Source: Tistlia sp040905785 | GTDB taxonomy: Bacteria; Pseudomonadota; Alphaproteobacteria; Kiloniellales; DSM-21159 | Direction of reading: 5' to 3' | Assembly: GCF_040905785.1 (NCBI RefSeq) | Contig: NZ_JBBDQW010000045.1 | Location: 1 to 64,000, forward strand | Length of the DNA: 64,000 nt | In this document: piece after piece, positions 48,791 through 56,789 of the stretch | Layout: the number at the start of each line of letters is the position of its first letter | Numbering within the stretch: the stretch's first letter is position 1 | The notes under the pieces: generated by a model | The model's database searches: none | What the model was told of the DNA's origin: nothing | Seen by the model: only the letters and a program-made list of their open reading frames with translations | Program-made: the position numbers and the translations under genes

Positions 48791-48808
48791 AAAATCGGTA
48801 AAAGTCAA
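48780..48808 (-). promoter_or_regulatory. Predicted promoter of the Rieske gene
   Basis: On the minus strand TTGACT (48808-48803), a 17-base spacer, then TAAACA (48785-48780). The 5' leader would be about 60 bases. The operator candidate covers the -10 region, consistent with repression. Confidence 0.5.
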
Positions 48809-48989
48809 GAGATCGCAATAACTAAGGCAACGTCGCCGACTCCAGACTCTGGAATTCCCTTGCGGAATCCACCGCTTAATCCGCCCCTGCCGGGCCGGCG
48901 CCTTCGCCAAGAAGCTATGCCGAAAAATCCCTTCGCAGCGGCGCCGGGGCTGGTCACAGTGGCGCCGCAACAGGTCAGGAGCGAGAGCC

Positions 48990-50003
48990 ATGAAAGCCGT
49001 CGGATACCACCAGTCGAAGCCCATCGCCGAACCGGATTCGCTGCTGGACCTCGAGCTACCCGACCCGATGCCGGGGCCCCGCGACCTGCTCGTCCGGGTC
49101 GAGGCGGTCTCGGTCAACCCCGTCGACACCAAGATGCGCATGCGCACCCAGCCGGCCGAAGGCCAGGCCCAGGTCCTGGGCTGGGACGCGGCGGGCACGG
49201 TCGAGGCGGTCGGCGCCGAGGCGACCCTGTTCCGGCCCGGCGACGCGGTCTTCTATGCCGGCGCGATCGACCGGCCCGGCAGCAACAGCGCGCTGCACCT
49301 GGTCGACGAGCGCATCGTCGGCCGCAAGCCGGCGAGCCTGGACTTTGCCCAGGCGGCGGCCCTGCCGCTGACCGCGATCACCGCCTGGGAGCTGCTGTTC
49401 GAGCGCCTGGGCGTGCCCTACGGCGTCAAGAGCGGCGGCGGCTCGCTGCTGGTCATCGGCGGCGCCGGCGGCGTCGGCTCGATCCTGATCCAGCTCGCCA
49501 GCCGCCTGACCGGGCTCGAGGTGATCGCGACCGCCTCGCGCCCCGAGACCGTCGAGTGGGTGCGGGCGATGGGCGCGCACCGGGTGATCGACCACCGCCA
49601 ACCGCTCGACGAGGCGCTGGCCGCCGCGGGGCTCGGGCCGGTCGACCTGGTCGCCAGCCTGACCGCGACCGAGACGCACCTGCCGGCGATCGCGAAGCTG
49701 ATCGCGCCCCAGGGCGGCCTCGCCGTGATCGACGACCCCAAGGCGCTCGACATCCTGCCCTTCAAGCGCAAGAGCGTGCGGGTCTGCTGGGAGTTCATGT
49801 TCGTGCGCTCGCTGTTCGGCACCCCGGACATGATCGAGGTGCACCGCCTGCTGAACGAGGTCTCGGCCCTGGTCGACGCCGGCGTGCTGAAGACGACCCT
49901 TGCCGAGGTCGCCGGCCCGATCGACGCCGCAACCCTGCGGCGGGTCCACGCGCTGGTCGAGAGCGGCAAGGCGATCGGCAAGACGGTGCTGGCCGGCTTC
50001 TGA
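48990..50003 (+). CDS. Zinc-type alcohol dehydrogenase-like / quinone oxidoreductase family protein
   Basis: A 337-residue medium-chain reductase. MKAVGYHQSKPIAEPDSLLD at the start and VLGWDAAGTVEAVGAEATLF, then the NAD(P) motif LLVIGGAGGVGSILIQLASR. Matches the ZADH/quinone-reductase branch, without the structural zinc cysteines. GTCAGGAGCGAG precedes the ATG. Divergent from the Rieske gene across a 276-base spacer that contains operator 5, so it might share its control. Confidence 0.85.
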   Translation: MKAVGYHQSKPIAEPDSLLDLELPDPMPGPRDLLVRVEAVSVNPVDTKMRMRTQPAEGQAQVLGWDAAGTVEAVGAEATLFRPGDAVFYAGAIDRPGSNSALHLVDERIVGRKPASLDFAQAAALPLTAITAWELLFERLGVPYGVKSGGGSLLVIGGAGGVGSILIQLASRLTGLEVIATASRPETVEWVRAMGAHRVIDHRQPLDEALAAAGLGPVDLVASLTATETHLPAIAKLIAPQGGLAVIDDPKALDILPFKRKSVRVCWEFMFVRSLFGTPDMIEVHRLLNEVSALVDAGVLKTTLAEVAGPIDAATLRRVHALVESGKAIGKTVLAGF

Positions 50004-50122
50004 GCGGCCGGGAAGCCGCCGCGGCGCCAGGAACCCGGGCCGCTCGGGCATCGTTCGACCTGTCAGCCGGCCCGTCCCGCGCCCGCTCCTCGCGGGCGGG
50101 CGCTACAGGCGAGGACCGCACG

Positions 50123-50962
50123 ATGAGCGACAGCGCGCGGCATGTAAGCCGCCCGGCCTCCTTCACCGGCCGCTTCGGCTGGGCCGGCTACCTGCTGGGC
50201 TTCGGGCTCGGCGGGTTCTTCGACGGGATCCTGCTGCACCAGGTGCTGCAATGGCATCATCTGCTGAGCTCCCTCGAGGGCTCCGCCTTCCGGGACATAC
50301 GGGTGCAGATCCTCGCCGACGGCCTGTTCCACGTCCTGATGTACCTGATCGCCGGTGCCGGCCTGTGGCTGCTGTGGCGCACGCGCAGGGAATACGGCGA
50401 GCCCGGCGCCGACCGCCTGCTGTTCGCCAACGCCCTGATCGGCTTCGGCGCCTGGCACATCCTCGACAGCATCCTGTCGCACTGGATCCTGGGCATCCAC
50501 CGCATCCGCGTCGAGGTCGACAACCCGCTGTTCTGGGACCTGCTGTGGTTCTTCCTTTTCGGCGTCGCCTTCGTCGCCGCTGGCTGGCTGCTCCGGCGCG
50601 GCGGTAGCGCCAGGTCGGGGGGCGGCCGGTCCGGGGGCCGCAGGGAGCGGGCGCCCGGCCGGCACGGCACGGCACCGGCGCTGCTCGCCCTCGCCGCGCT
50701 CGTCGCCGGGCCGGTGGCGGCGCTGCCGCCGCCGGACGTGACCAGCGTCGTCGTGCTGTTCAGGCCGGGAACCACCGCCGTGTCGGCATTGAACGCCATG
50801 GCAGCCGTCGACGGGCGCCTGCTCTGGAGCGACCCCTCGGGCCAGCTCTGGGCCTTCGACCTAGCCTCAGGCGGCGAGGCGAGCGCGCTCTACCGGCACG
50901 GCGCGCTGCTGGTCAGCAACTCGCTCTTGCCGGTCGGCTGCTTCAACTGGACCCGCGTCTAG
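50123..50962 (+). CDS. DUF2243 membrane protein with a C-terminal extension
   Basis: A 279-residue protein. Residues 1 to about 160 are DUF2243: GYLLGFGLGGFFDGILLHQV, LQWHHLLSS, LFHVLMYLIAGAGLWLLW and FGAWHILDSILSHWILGIHR, with four membrane segments and conserved histidines. After an Arg/Gly-rich linker come a further hydrophobic segment and an unrecognised domain (VTSVVVLFRPGTTAVSALNA to PVGCFNWTRV). DUF2243 proteins are usually about 160 residues, so the extension is unusual. Its last 20 bases overlap the convergent gene. Confidence 0.75.
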   Translation: MSDSARHVSRPASFTGRFGWAGYLLGFGLGGFFDGILLHQVLQWHHLLSSLEGSAFRDIRVQILADGLFHVLMYLIAGAGLWLLWRTRREYGEPGADRLLFANALIGFGAWHILDSILSHWILGIHRIRVEVDNPLFWDLLWFFLFGVAFVAAGWLLRRGGSARSGGGRSGGRRERAPGRHGTAPALLALAALVAGPVAALPPPDVTSVVVLFRPGTTAVSALNAMAAVDGRLLWSDPSGQLWAFDLASGGEASALYRHGALLVSNSLLPVGCFNWTRV

Positions 50963-51842
50963 CCATCAGCTGCGCCGCCGCGTCGAGGTAGCGCTGCTCG
51001 CTCTCGCGCAGCTCGGGCAGGCCGACCAGGTCCGTGAACTCCCGGAAGCTCAGCATGCGGTCCTGCAGGCCGGCGGTGCCGCCGTCGCGCTTCAGACCGG
51101 CGTAGAACTGCTTCAGCGCCCAGGCGACCGCGAAGACGCCGGCGACCGGCCAGACCGCCGCGGCGAAGCCCAGCGCCTCCAGCCGACCTGCCGTCATGGG
51201 TGGCGTCAGTCCCCCTTCGACCATGTTGGCGAGCTGCAGGCCACCGACCTCGGCGACGATCCGCCGCATCTCATCCTCGCTGCGTGGCGACTCGACGAAG
51301 ATCAGGTCGGCGCCGGCCTCGCGGAACCGCTGCGCGCGCTCCAGCGCCGGCTCCAGGCCCTCGACCACCAGGGCGTCGGTGCGCGCCATGATCACCAGGT
51401 CGGCATCGACCCGCGCGTCGAGCGCGGCCTTGAGCTTGCCGAGCATCTCCTCGAGGCCGATCACCCCCTTGCCCGGCATGTGGCCGCAGCGCTTGGGGAA
51501 GACCTGATCCTCGATGAACAGGCCGGCGACGCCGGCGCGCTCGTAGAGGCGGACCGTGCGCGCGACGTTGGTGACGTTGCCGAAGCCGGTATCGGCGTCG
51601 GCGAAGACCGGCAGCGAGACGGCATCGCAGACCCGCGCGTAGTGGTCCGCCAGCTCGATCGCGGTCAGCTGCGCGGTGTCGGGCTCGCCGAGCAGCACGC
51701 CGGTCGCGGCGAAGCCTCCCATGGTCAGCGCCTGGAAGCCCTCGGCCTCGGCGATCTTCGCGGAGAGTGCGTCGTGCACGCCAGGCATGACCAGGATCTC
51801 CGGCGCGGCGAGCAGGTTCCGGAAGCGGGCGGTTGGGCGCAT
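50943..51842 (-). CDS. Isocitrate lyase/PEP mutase superfamily enzyme
   Basis: A 299-residue TIM-barrel enzyme. LPVFADADTGFGNVTNVART and the catalytic FPKRCGHMPGKGVIG (KKCGH-type loop) match 2-methylisocitrate lyase and oxaloacetate decarboxylase relatives; VIMARTDALVVEG follows. It cleaves or rearranges a carboxylate carbon-carbon or phosphonate bond. The ATG at 51842 is preferred over one nine codons earlier. Divergent from a GntR regulator that may control it. Confidence 0.82.
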   Translation of the reverse strand: MRPTARFRNLLAAPEILVMPGVHDALSAKIAEAEGFQALTMGGFAATGVLLGEPDTAQLTAIELADHYARVCDAVSLPVFADADTGFGNVTNVARTVRLYERAGVAGLFIEDQVFPKRCGHMPGKGVIGLEEMLGKLKAALDARVDADLVIMARTDALVVEGLEPALERAQRFREAGADLIFVESPRSEDEMRRIVAEVGGLQLANMVEGGLTPPMTAGRLEALGFAAAVWPVAGVFAVAWALKQFYAGLKRDGGTAGLQDRMLSFREFTDLVGLPELRESEQRYLDAAAQLMARRGSS

Positions 51843-52035
51843 GCTGAGTCCTCGGCTGGGGCGGTTCACGGGAGAAGACGGCCGATCCTCCCCGCAGATC
51901 CGGTCGACCGCAAGGCCCTGCCCGCGCCCCGGCTCCTACCGGGGGCAGGCGAACCTCGGGGACCGGGCGGCGTTGACAAAGGGCGCGACCGAAGTCTCGG
52001 GCAGGGGCGCCGTCGGAGGGCGGCGGACAGGGGCG

Positions 52036-52836
52036 ATGACGATCCAGGACTCAGAGAGCAGCAGGAACGGCGGGGCCGAGGACGCAGGCCGCCTGGACCC
52101 CGGGTCGCCCGTTCCGCTTTACCGGCAGCTGCTGGCCGACCTCGAGCGCCGAATCTCGGCGGGGCAGTTCGACCGGGACAACCAGATCCCGAGCGAGGCC
52201 TGCATCGAGCGCACCTACGGGGTCTCCCGGATCACCGTGCGGCGGGCGCTCCAGGAACTCGAGCACCGTGGCCTGATCGAGCGGCACCAGGGCCGCGCCA
52301 CGCGGCTCGCCACCCCGGAAGCCCAGGCCTCGCCGGCGCTGGAAGCCGAGATCGCCGGCATCATCAGCCTCGGTTTCCGCACCGAGGCCCAGGTCCTGGA
52401 CGTCGGCATCGTGCCCGCACCCGAGGAGGTCGCAGCACGGCTGGCGCTGCGGCCGGGCGAGCCGGTGCATCGCTCCCTGCGCCTCCGCCGCCTGGAGGGC
52501 GAGCCGCTCTGCCGCTCGCTCGCCTACCTGCCCGCCCGCTTCGCACCGGCGCTCTCGGAACCGGCTCTGGAGCGCGAGCCGCTCCTGCTTCTCTTGGTGC
52601 GCAGCGGCCTGGTCATCGGCCGGGTCGAGCAGTCGATCGGAGCGACCGCGGCCTGCGGCACGCTGGCCCGCTGCCTCGACACCGCCGAAGGCAGTCCCCT
52701 GCTGCTGGTCGAGCGTCTGTTCCGCGACGATCGCGACCGCCCGGTGGAACTGGTCCAGCTGCACTTCCGCGCCGACCGCTACCGCTACCACCTCACCTTG
52801 ACGGCCGAGCAAGGCCGCACCGGCGGCGGCGACTAG
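52036..52836 (+). CDS. GntR-family regulator, HutC type
   Basis: A 266-residue regulator. N-terminal winged helix: VPLYRQLLADLERRISAGQF, IPSEACIERTYGVSRITVRR, ALQELEHRGLIERHQGRATR. C-terminal UTRA effector domain with PVHRSLRLRRLEGEPLCRSL and ERLFRDDRDRPVELVQLHFR. HutC-type proteins sense small ligands and act as repressors. The neighbour on the opposite strand is the isocitrate-lyase-family gene, a likely target. Ribosome site is weak. Confidence 0.85.
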   Translation: MTIQDSESSRNGGAEDAGRLDPGSPVPLYRQLLADLERRISAGQFDRDNQIPSEACIERTYGVSRITVRRALQELEHRGLIERHQGRATRLATPEAQASPALEAEIAGIISLGFRTEAQVLDVGIVPAPEEVAARLALRPGEPVHRSLRLRRLEGEPLCRSLAYLPARFAPALSEPALEREPLLLLLVRSGLVIGRVEQSIGATAACGTLARCLDTAEGSPLLLVERLFRDDRDRPVELVQLHFRADRYRYHLTLTAEQGRTGGGD

Positions 52837-52858
52837 CGAGCGCCGGCTCCCGGCCGAC

Positions 52859-53110
52859 CTAGCGTCCGACCTTGCCCTTGGAGGGGCCGGCCTTGCGGCC
52901 CTGGTCGCCGCGGGCATCGGCATTGGCGCGCACGCCAGCGCCCGGCAATTCCGTCTCACGCAGGTCTGCGCTGCGGGCCTCGGTCTGCCGCAGCAAGGCG
53001 TCGCCGACCCTGAGGCTGTGACCGTGGCGGTCGCGATGGTCTCCCGAGGCCGTGTCGGCCGGTAGATCCCGCTCGTGCTCGAACTCCCTGTGACTCTTCC
53101 TTCGCGTCAT
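52859..53110 (-). CDS. Small charged protein of unknown function
   Basis: An 83-residue hydrophilic frame, beginning MTRRKSHREFEHERDLPADT, rich in Arg, Asp, Glu and His and without a membrane segment. GGAAGGAAGG is seven bases before the ATG, a strong ribosome site, which is the main reason to accept it. I recognise no family. It is convergent with the GntR gene, 22 bases apart. Confidence 0.5.
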   Translation of the reverse strand: MTRRKSHREFEHERDLPADTASGDHRDRHGHSLRVGDALLRQTEARSADLRETELPGAGVRANADARGDQGRKAGPSKGKVGR

Positions 53111-53230
53111 CCAACCTTCCTTCCGGTTTGCGCGTAGCGCGCCGTTGGGCGCGTCTCGCCTCGTGAAAGGGAACGCGTGCCATTTTCGCAGGGTTCCGAA
53201 TCGCACTGGGCGCGACTGGAGCGAGGGCCG

Positions 53231-53280
53231 CCGAAAAAACACGCCGCGCTGGAACCGATATCGGAGGACGGCGTTTTCTT
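53231..53280. other. AT-containing hairpin in the 53111-53536 spacer
   Basis: CGCCG arms enclose the perfect palindrome CCGATATCGG (53255-53264); the right side runs CGGCGTTTTCTT, like an intrinsic terminator on the plus strand, and the left side has AAAAAAC. No annotated gene ends here. It could end an unseen RNA or be a regulatory dyad. I see nothing else in this spacer. Confidence 0.3.
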
Positions 53281-53536
53281 GATGTCAGAAGTCGCCAAGA
53301 CTTCTCGGAACCGGTCGCGGCAACCCCTGCCCCCCACCCCCCGATGCCGCGGCCGGTTCCACCCCTCCCCCGATCCCGCTTTCCCGATGGACCGCTCGCC
53401 GCCCGGACCAGCCGCTCCGGGGCCGGTTCGATTCCGCCTTCCGGACGCGTTTCGGCGGGGAACAAGGGCGTGCCCCATTCGTTCCCCCTGTCGAGCGGCA
53501 TCTTTCGTTCGGGTGCCAGCGAGCCGGAGCGAGCCC

Positions 53537-53827
53537 ATGTCCGAGAGCCACAGCCCCCCTTCCGACGCGGCCCCGCACCGAAGCGGACGGCGCTCGGGCC
53601 ACAGACGGCGCCGCCTGTTCCAGGCGTGGGTCGTCCTGACCGTCGCGGTCGCCGCCTTTGTCGCGTTTTTCGAACCCTTGGCGCTCGAGGGTCTCGTGGG
53701 GCCCAGCTACGTCGCCTACGTCGTGCCGCCGCTGATGATCCTGCTGCTCGGCCTGTCGCTCGGCTGGCTGATGCAATTCGTCTGGCGAAAGGACCGGCGG
53801 CGCGGGCCGGACCAGGGCGGGACGTGA
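53537..53827 (+). CDS. Small two-helix membrane protein
   Basis: A 96-residue protein: Arg/His-rich N-terminus, then two membrane segments (AWVVLTVAVAAFVAFF and AYVVPPLMILLLGLSLGWLM) and a short basic tail. I recognise no family. The preferred ATG at 53537 follows GGAGCGAG. It overlaps the next gene by 4 bases (GTGA), so the pair is probably made together. Confidence 0.6.
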   Translation: MSESHSPPSDAAPHRSGRRSGHRRRRLFQAWVVLTVAVAAFVAFFEPLALEGLVGPSYVAYVVPPLMILLLGLSLGWLMQFVWRKDRRRGPDQGGT

Positions 53828-54162
53828 CGGCCGAGCCCGATGAGGCTGATCGGCAGGCGGCGGAGAGCCGATATGTCGCCGAACTGCGTGCGGCGGTCCA
53901 CTACGCCGAGGACGAGACGGCCAGCGACCTCTTGACCCGCACGGCGGACCGTCTGGTTCGCGACGAGAATCTCGATATCGCGGAGCTGCTGCTGCTCTCA
54001 GTCGCAGCCATGGCCCTGCAGACCCCGGGCGAGCTGGTCGGCTGGGGCCGCTCCGTCGCGCGCCGCCACCCCGAGCTGGCCACGGCGGTCGAGGCGCTGC
54101 TCGCCTGCAGCGCGGCCCGGCGGCCGCGGCTCCAGGCCTGGGCGGAGAGCGGCGGGCAGTGA
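53824..54162 (+). CDS. Small soluble protein, unknown function
   Basis: A 112-residue, largely helical protein from a GTG overlapping the preceding stop. ESRYVAELRAAVHYAEDETA then LDIAELLLLSVAAMALQTPG. No family recognised. Codon use is as in neighbouring genes, which together with the overlap supports it as real. Confidence 0.55.
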   Translation: MTAEPDEADRQAAESRYVAELRAAVHYAEDETASDLLTRTADRLVRDENLDIAELLLLSVAAMALQTPGELVGWGRSVARRHPELATAVEALLACSAARRPRLQAWAESGGQ

Positions 54163-54246
54163 GCCCCCGCTGAAGCGGCCGCGCCCGCATCGGACCCCGC
54201 CGCCCGCGCTGCGGCCGTCCCGCAGCCGCCGCAAGCGGCGGACCCA

Positions 54247-55218
54247 CTACATCCATTTTGCGATCATGCGGTGCTGGACCTGCGCCTGCGAGGCCAGGCG
54301 GTAGTAGTTGAGCAGCTCCCGGGCAGGGTCGGTCATGCGCTGGAAGCCGGAGACGAAGGCGACCACCGTGCCGACCGTGCTCGAGCCCTCGATGACCATC
54401 AGCCCGCCGGTCAGCAGGATCGCGACCGGCGCCAGGTTGTTGGAAAGGTTGATCAGCCCCTTTGCGGCGAACTTCAGCAGCGCCAGCTTGATCCGCAGCC
54501 GATACACCCGCTCCAACTTGGGATGCAGCGCGCCCTCGAATTCTTCCAGGTTCGTCTCGCCCGCCGCGGCAATCTCGTCACCGACGTCACGGAGGATGAC
54601 GAGGCGACGCTCCAGCAGGCGGTTGATGCGCACCTGGATCAGCGGCAGCACGACCAGCAGGGGCAGCAGAAAGGGCAAGGTGACCACGGCGACCAGGGGC
54701 TCGACCGCAAGCATGTAGGCGAGCAGGGCCAGCAACATGCCTGCATTGACCACCGGCTGCGACAAGCCGTCGCCGACGAAGCCGCCGAGCTTCTCGACCT
54801 CCGCGCCGATGATCGAGACCGCCTGTCCGCCTTCGCCGGACTCGCTGCGCGCGCGTTCCTCGGCGCGCGTCTCGTAGAGCCGGGACAGGTGCCGGCGGGT
54901 GTAGAGGATCGCGCTCTCCGCCAGCCAGCTCTGGTAGAGCCGCAGGGCATACTTGGCACTTGCCTGCGTCAGCACCACGACGAGGTAGAAGCCGCAGAGC
55001 CACCACAGGAGGACAGCGTCGCTCCCCTCCAGCGCGCCGTCGACGATCCGCCGCTGCAGCTCCAGGGGCGCGACGCCCAAGGCGGCCAGGAACAGCGCGA
55101 GCAGGCAGAGCCAGACCTGGTGGTGGCCGCTCATGCGCCAGACGTAGGAGAAGACGTGGCGGGCCGGCGAGTCGTCGCCGCTGGCCTGGACGGGGCGAGC
55201 ACGGAAAGGAAAGAGCAT
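54247..55218 (-). CDS. ABC-exporter-type membrane domain without ATPase domain
   Basis: A 323-residue protein that matches only the transmembrane half of type IV ABC exporters: six helices, LCLLALFLAALGVAPLELQR, YQSWLAESAILYTRRHLSRL and GGLMVIEGSSTVGTVVAFVS, then ends where a Walker A region would start. No ATPase gene is adjacent. AGGAG precedes the ATG. Either a stand-alone subunit using a distant ATPase or a truncated gene; the clean stop and ordinary codon use favour the former slightly. Confidence 0.72.
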   Translation of the reverse strand: MLFPFRARPVQASGDDSPARHVFSYVWRMSGHHQVWLCLLALFLAALGVAPLELQRRIVDGALEGSDAVLLWWLCGFYLVVVLTQASAKYALRLYQSWLAESAILYTRRHLSRLYETRAEERARSESGEGGQAVSIIGAEVEKLGGFVGDGLSQPVVNAGMLLALLAYMLAVEPLVAVVTLPFLLPLLVVLPLIQVRINRLLERRLVILRDVGDEIAAAGETNLEEFEGALHPKLERVYRLRIKLALLKFAAKGLINLSNNLAPVAILLTGGLMVIEGSSTVGTVVAFVSGFQRMTDPARELLNYYRLASQAQVQHRMIAKWM

Positions 55219-55356
55219 GGGTCTCCTGGGGCGCGGGGCGTCGAAGGCTCAAGCTAGAACGTTCGAGCGCTCCGGCGCCCCCCGGGAGCCGAAGCGGACC
55301 TCGCGGGTCCGCAGAGCCGCCTGTCCGCGACGGGTTCGGCCGCGACGGGCGGAGGC

Positions 55357-55515
55357 TCAGTCGGCCGCGTCCTCGACGGCGCGCTCGGTGTCCTTCACGG
55401 CCTCGTCGATGGCCTCGCCGGCGCGCTCGGCCGGACCGTCCTCTTCCTCGCAACCGGCGAGGGCGACGCCGCTGGCGAGCAGCGCGGCTGCGAACAGCGG
55501 GAAGAGAGACTTCAT
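55357..55515 (-). CDS. Small entericidin-like lipoprotein
   Basis: A 52-residue protein. Signal KSLFPLFAAALLASGVALAG ends at a lipobox LAGC, followed by an acidic, amphipathic tail (EEEDGPAERAGEAIDEAVKD). AAAGGAA precedes the ATG at 55515. Size and layout resemble entericidin/YgdI-type small lipoproteins. Encoded upstream of the exporter-domain gene on the same strand. Confidence 0.65.
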   Translation of the reverse strand: MKSLFPLFAAALLASGVALAGCEEEDGPAERAGEAIDEAVKDTERAVEDAAD

Positions 55516-55613
55516 CACTTGTTCCTTTCGATGCGAACCGGCAGAGCAACGTGACTGGGCGCGTTCGGTTCCGGAACGGCCGGGTTCCGATGCAGGGCGA
55601 AGGGAAGCGAGGG

Positions 55614-56789
55614 ATGGGTCGAGGGCAGCACGCGAAGGCGACAGCAGGCGGCGACTACGGCGCCCCAGCCGCCGTCCTCGTCGTGGTCCTGCTCGCCGGC
55701 GTCTTCGCCGTCACCCAGGGCCTGACCTACCCGCTGCTCGCGCTGATCCTGGAGCGCCAGGACGTCTCGCCGACGCTGATCGGCCTCAACACGGCGATGA
55801 CGCCGCTCGGGCTGCTCGTGTCGGCGCCGCTGCTGCCGGGGCTTGCGCGGCGGATCGGACCCTTCAGGATCGCCCTGTTCAGCGCGCTCGCCGTCGCGCT
55901 GCTGCTGGCGGCGATCGGCGCCACGCGCAGCCTGTGGATCTGGTTTCCCGCGCGCTTCCTGCTCGGCTTCGCGATCGACGGCCTCTACATCACCTGCGAA
56001 ACCTGGATCAACCAGCTGGCGCCGCCGCGACGCCGCGGCCGGATCCTGGGCTTCTTCTCGTCGGTCCTGGCGCTCGGCTTCGCCACCGGGCCCCTCGTCG
56101 TCGCGCTGCTGGGCTCGGAGGGCTGGCCGGCCTTCCTGGTCGGCATCACCATTGCCCTGCTCTCGACGATCCTCCTGCTGCTGGCGCGGCACCGCCTGCC
56201 CGGCCTGGAGGGTTCCGAGGGCGGCTCGCTGTTCGCCTTCCTCCGGCTCGCGCCGCTGCTGCTGTTCCTGGTCGGCGCCGCCGCGGCCTTCGACCAGGCG
56301 GCGCTGTCGCTGCTGCCGGTCTACGGGCTGCGCGTCGGTCTCCCGGAGGCGCTGGCCGCCGGGACGGTCGGGGTCCTGGCGATCGGCAACGTGCTGTTCC
56401 AGGTTCCGATCGGCTGGCTCGCAGACCGCTGGTCGCGCCGCGGCACGACCCTGCTGCTCTGCGCCCTGACCATCGCGGGCGCGGCGCTGCTGCCGCTGAC
56501 GGTCGGCGCACCGCCCCTGCTCTGGCCGCTGCTGTTCCTCTGGGGCTCGGCGGCCTACGGCGTCTACACCCTGGCGCTGATTCAGCTCGGCGACCGCTTC
56601 CGCGGCGCGCAGCTGCTCGCCGGCAATGCCGCCTTCGCCCTGCTCTGGGGCGCCGGCGGGCTGGCCGGCCCGCCGCTCGCCGGCGCCGCCATGGACATCC
56701 TCGGCTCGAACGGCCTGCCGCTGGTCCTGGGGCTGCTCTACGCCGGGCTGTTCGTCGTCGTGGCGGTGCGGCGGGACGAGAGAAGCTAG
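55614..56789 (+). CDS. MFS transporter, YcaD-like
   Basis: A 391-residue transporter with twelve hydrophobic segments. APAAVLVVVLLAGVFAVTQG at the start, WINQLAPPRRRGRILGFFSS, GWLADRWSRRGTTLLLCALT and IQLGDRFRGAQLLAGNAAFA. Clearly paralogous to 29577-30791, sharing the GDRFRG loop. The ATG at 55614 is preferred (AAGGGAAG upstream) over one eight codons earlier. Its TAG stop overlaps the convergent nlpD stop within the palindrome CTAG. Confidence 0.83.
   Translation: MGRGQHAKATAGGDYGAPAAVLVVVLLAGVFAVTQGLTYPLLALILERQDVSPTLIGLNTAMTPLGLLVSAPLLPGLARRIGPFRIALFSALAVALLLAAIGATRSLWIWFPARFLLGFAIDGLYITCETWINQLAPPRRRGRILGFFSSVLALGFATGPLVVALLGSEGWPAFLVGITIALLSTILLLLARHRLPGLEGSEGGSLFAFLRLAPLLLFLVGAAAAFDQAALSLLPVYGLRVGLPEALAAGTVGVLAIGNVLFQVPIGWLADRWSRRGTTLLLCALTIAGAALLPLTVGAPPLLWPLLFLWGSAAYGVYTLALIQLGDRFRGAQLLAGNAAFALLWGAGGLAGPPLAGAAMDILGSNGLPLVLGLLYAGLFVVVAVRRDERS

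Noticed and set aside
53231..53280. Intrinsic terminator of a protein gene
   Set aside because: No gene ends into it on the plus strand; kept only as a low-confidence hairpin.
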